From NCBI GenBank assembly GCA_030524745.1, contig JAUNGC010000001.1, positions 62,001-126,000 of the forward strand: DNA of 64,000 nucleotides, given 5' to 3'. Position 1 is the stretch's first letter. Every line of letters starts with the position of its first letter. The notes under the pieces are model-generated. The model ran no database searches. It was not told the DNA's origin and saw nothing but the letters and a program-made list of their open reading frames with translations. This DNA is from Eubacteriales bacterium (GTDB taxonomy: Bacteria > Bacillota > Clostridia > Lachnospirales > Lachnospiraceae). Position numbers and translations under genes: made by a program. Of the stretch, positions 61,335-64,000 are shown in pieces.

Positions 61335-61832
61335 TTATTCCTGCAGAACATAATAGTGGGGAATGATATCCTCATATGTGCCGTCTTTTCTCAAAAAGCC
61401 GCCCGGAATCACGCCCAGCTTCACAAAGCCCAGCTTTTCATACAGATGAAGCGCCGCCTGATTCGATTTCACCACCGCATTAAACTGAAGCACGCCAAAC
61501 CCCAGTTCTTTCGCCTTAGCCAGACAATGCAGCACCAGCTTCTCTCCGATATGCTGTCCCCGGATCTCCTTTTTTACTGCATAACTCGCGTTGCAGATAT
61601 GGCCGCATCGTCCCACATTATTCGGATGTAAAATATAAAGTCCCGCTATTTCACCGCTATTTACATCATATGCCACTCCTGTAAAGGACTGTTCTGAGAA
61701 AAAAATCTCTCCGCTGTTTTCATCCAGCAGTTCCATCTGCGGAAACGCTGCGCCGTCTTCCACCACCTGGTTCCAGATTGCCGTCATTTCAGGCAGATCC
61801 CTTTTTTCAAAAGCCCTTATCTCAAGTTCCAT
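61335..61832 (-). CDS. GNAT family N-acetyltransferase, 165 aa
   Basis: Acetyl-CoA-dependent acetyltransferase. Motif A is KKEIRGQHIGEKLVLHCLAKA (CoA pyrophosphate loop RGQHIG), followed by FGVLQFNAVVKSNQAALHLY and EKLGFVKLGVIPGGF (motif B). ATG 61832 (MELEIRAFEKRDLPEM) has GGAGG 9 bases upstream. Substrate unknown; the YEDIIPHYYVL tail resembles the phosphinothricin/amine acetyltransferase-like group. Confidence 0.9.
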   Translation of the reverse strand: MELEIRAFEKRDLPEMTAIWNQVVEDGAAFPQMELLDENSGEIFFSEQSFTGVAYDVNSGEIAGLYILHPNNVGRCGHICNASYAVKKEIRGQHIGEKLVLHCLAKAKELGFGVLQFNAVVKSNQAALHLYEKLGFVKLGVIPGGFLRKDGTYEDIIPHYYVLQE

Positions 61833-61948
61833 GCAAACTTTCCTCCGGTATTCCAAACTCCGTTTTTCTTATCAGTATAGCGGCTTTTTCTCAAAATGCA
61901 AGATGGAAAATCATACAGGCCATTCTACAGAAAATCATGCAGGCAGTT

Positions 61949-64000
61949 CTACTCCCGCAGCAAATCGTAGGGCTGTATCCGCTTAATCCGCATGGACGCC
62001 AGCGCAGAAAACCCAAAGCCGAACAGGGTAACCGCCAGACAAAGGCCGGCCATCAAAAACAAAGAAATATGAAAATTCACCCGCATGATGCCGATATCAG
62101 AAAACAACAGACTCAAAAGCGGATTGACGGCTATTTTCCCCAAAACACAGCCCAGAGCAGCCCCTGACAGAAGCACCGGGAAAAAACTCCACGCGGTCTG
62201 CAGCACCAGTTGTCCGGTGGTAAATCCGATGGCTTTGTAAATCCCCAGTTCCTGTCTTTTACGAACCAGCATCTGACGGATCACCAGATGCAGCGTCAGG
62301 GCAATGACGCCGGCCGTCACAAACGTAATCACGATTACCAGAATGCCTACGATCTCCCGGTAAATTCCCATGGCCGCTTCGATTTCCTTTTTATGGTTCT
62401 GCACGTCTGCGGCCTGCCCGCTGTATTTCTTCATTTCTTCCGTAAAATGCCCGTAAACCGGCTCATCCTCACCTTCCGCCGTTTTTCCGAAAACCCGGCT
62501 GTCCTGTAAGTATACCGCAATATATGCCGGCTGGTATTGCGGAACCAAAATGCGGTAGCCGTCCTGCGTCAGAGCCGCATCACGCCCCAGATAATTGGAA
62601 CTGCTCAAAAGTCCGGTAATCAGATACTGCGCTTCTCTCCCATCCTTTTTGAGCACAATTTCATCTCCCACTTCCACACCCAGTTCTTTTGCCATCAGTC
62701 CGCCGATCGCGGTTTCGTTTTCATATTCGGGAAAACGGCCCGCAAAAATAAGATCCTGATACTCATAATCGCCGAACTGATCGGTCACATAGCACTGCAG
62801 TTCCTGATCCTGCGCGGTATACACCGGGTCATTTAAGAAAAAGAACGCCTTTCGGACCTCCGGCATTTCCCGGATTTTCTCCAGCAATTTTGCAGCGCTC
62901 TCCGCATCCGCGCAGGTGACAGACGCATCCCACATTTCTCCCGCCGTCAGTCTGGCAAAGGAATCGAAGTCGCGCACAATATTGTCATACATCGCCCCTG
63001 CAAAAACCGCGGCAAAGCTGATCGCCGCTACGATCAGACCTGTGAGCAGATTCTGTCTGCCGTTCTGCAAAAGGCTTTTCGCGGAAAGAAGCAAAGACAG
63101 ACTTCCTCTGCTTTGATCCAGCGGCAGCGGATTTTTCCGGAAACTGTGGGTTAACATTCCGCTCCGCAGCGCCTCCAGCACGGAAAGCCGCCGCGCCTTT
63201 TTGGAGGAAAAAAAGGATACCAGAGAAACGGCTGTCTGCACGAATAAAAACGTCCATGCCGCACAGACGATATCAAAACCCTGCTTCCAGACAATGCCTG
63301 TCTGAACGGCAAACATCCGGGAAGCCAGGGGCAAAATCAGATAGGAGCACAAAATTCCCGGAACGGTTCCCGCAAGCCCGATCACCAGAAACTGCAGCCA
63401 TATGGATGCGGTAAGCGCGCCGCCCGTATATCCGATGGCTTTGAGCGCGCCGATATTGGTCATCTCTTCCTCAATGCTGTTTTTAATCCAGAAATGCACC
63501 ACAATCAGCCCAATCACCACTACAATCAGGGAAAAAGCGACAATCATCAGCGCTCCCATGGAAGAGGTCACTGTCCGCGCGCTCTTAATCAACTCATAAA
63601 AAACGGAATCGTACAGCCTGTCATCCCCCGAAAGCTGCGGCTGATGACGTGCACAGAAGCCCTCTCCGTCCGCTCCTTCCTGCAGCTGTACAAAAAACAG
63701 ACTTCCGTCCTGCCTCCCGCCGAAGTGTTCCGACAATTCTTCATAACCGCCCCCATCCAGAATCAGCCCGATTGTGGAGGTATAAATGGTCGCCAGAAAG
63801 GTTTCTTCAAAAAATCCCGCCACCGTATAGGTAAAGCTTTCCTCTTCTCTTCCGGCTAAAGAAACTGTCAGCGTAAAGGAATCCCCTGTCTCGTAGCCGC
63901 CTCCCGTATGAAACAGATAAGGCAGATAAACCGGACGCTCCACCGTCTCCTGCATTTTCTCCACATATGCCACGCGGCCGATTGTCTGCGCATCCGACGC
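61949..64000 (-). CDS. FtsX-family ABC transporter permease, N-terminus beyond window
   Basis: The frame is open to the right edge; 683 residues to the stop are present. Two FtsX blocks are seen: SMGALMIVAFSLIVVVIG ... GALKAIGYTGGALTASIW (first) and VGILVIVITFVTAGVIALTL ... ELGIYKAIGFTTGQLVL (second). Each has a large outer domain before it, the MacB-like layout; a central membrane segment (LLTGLIVAAISFAAVFAG) starts the second half. Likely exports or extracts a lipid, lipoprotein or antimicrobial peptide with an ATPase encoded outside the window. Confidence 0.9.
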   Translation of the reverse strand, partial: ASDAQTIGRVAYVEKMQETVERPVYLPYLFHTGGGYETGDSFTLTVSLAGREEESFTYTVAGFFEETFLATIYTSTIGLILDGGGYEELSEHFGGRQDGSLFFVQLQEGADGEGFCARHQPQLSGDDRLYDSVFYELIKSARTVTSSMGALMIVAFSLIVVVIGLIVVHFWIKNSIEEEMTNIGALKAIGYTGGALTASIWLQFLVIGLAGTVPGILCSYLILPLASRMFAVQTGIVWKQGFDIVCAAWTFLFVQTAVSLVSFFSSKKARRLSVLEALRSGMLTHSFRKNPLPLDQSRGSLSLLLSAKSLLQNGRQNLLTGLIVAAISFAAVFAGAMYDNIVRDFDSFARLTAGEMWDASVTCADAESAAKLLEKIREMPEVRKAFFFLNDPVYTAQDQELQCYVTDQFGDYEYQDLIFAGRFPEYENETAIGGLMAKELGVEVGDEIVLKKDGREAQYLITGLLSSSNYLGRDAALTQDGYRILVPQYQPAYIAVYLQDSRVFGKTAEGEDEPVYGHFTEEMKKYSGQAADVQNHKKEIEAAMGIYREIVGILVIVITFVTAGVIALTLHLVIRQMLVRKRQELGIYKAIGFTTGQLVLQTAWSFFPVLLSGAALGCVLGKIAVNPLLSLLFSDIGIMRVNFHISLFLMAGLCLAVTLFGFGFSALASMRIKRIQPYDLLRE

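Noticed and set aside
1..64000. tRNA, rRNA and CRISPR loci
   Set aside because: No cloverleaf-like, rRNA-like or regularly spaced repeat sequence was recognised in the intergenic regions by eye; a tRNAscan or CRISPR search would be decisive.

Overview
The window looks like chromosome from an endospore-forming member of the Clostridia, most likely family Lachnospiraceae. The grounds are a base composition near 50% G+C, Firmicutes-type ribosome-binding sites (AGGAGG) and promoters (TTGACA/TATAAT), a SleC-type spore cortex-lytic enzyme, a Trp T-box, a CIRCE-controlled htpG, and a gene set (DUF5716/DUF5717/TPR trio) that I associate from memory with Lachnospiraceae. No rRNA, tRNA, CRISPR array, prophage or insertion sequence was recognised.

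Layout. 1-12.7 kb: the 5' part of an oligopeptide-type solute-binding lipoprotein, a small membrane protein, an M3 oligopeptidase, enolase, a GntR/YtrA-type regulator with its ABC ATPase and permease, a sugar-type solute-binding lipoprotein, a frameshifted Gfo/Idh oxidoreductase behind a strong promoter/palindromic operator, and phosphoglycerate mutase (gpmI). 13-22.6 kb: a cation-efflux transporter; a 28-codon leader ORF with two tandem terminators ahead of a heterodimeric ABC multidrug exporter; a TPR protein-MATE-thiN group; an orphan prepilin peptidase; a small XRE regulator. 22.7-27.2 kb: glycolytic block gap-pgk-tpiA with a tandem 73-bp repeat, then a PHP phosphatase. 27.2-33.1 kb: the DUF5717-DUF5716-TPR cluster. 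33.2-36.7 kb: a second GntR/ABC module and sleC. 36.7-42.8 kb: htpG, a PrsA-like foldase, an FAD dehydrogenase and an Rpn-type nuclease. 43-46.1 kb: a radical-SAM/SPASM-like protein that has lost its three cluster cysteines, a divergent 51-aa secreted peptide and a convergent regulator with two HTH domains. 46.3-49.1 kb: a PadR regulator with a flavodoxin-SCP2-membrane fusion, then a 307-bp near-perfect palindrome. 49-53 kb: GH38 alpha-mannosidase and ilvE. 53.1-60.2 kb: the complete trpEGDCFBA operon under a tryptophan T-box. 60.2-64 kb: a PDDEXK-family protein, a GNAT acetyltransferase and the 3' part of an FtsX-type permease.

The window carries central metabolism (five lower-glycolysis enzymes, complete Trp synthesis, branched-chain transamination) mixed with self-regulated transporter modules. 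The parts that look least described are: (a) the cluster-less radical-SAM protein beside the secreted peptide and double-HTH regulator; (b) the leader peptide with tandem attenuators before the ABC exporter; (c) the 307-bp palindromic element; (d) the DUF5716/DUF5717 cluster, in which one protein carries Hsp70/actin-like nucleotide-binding motifs. All assignments come from reading the sequence; no database search was run.
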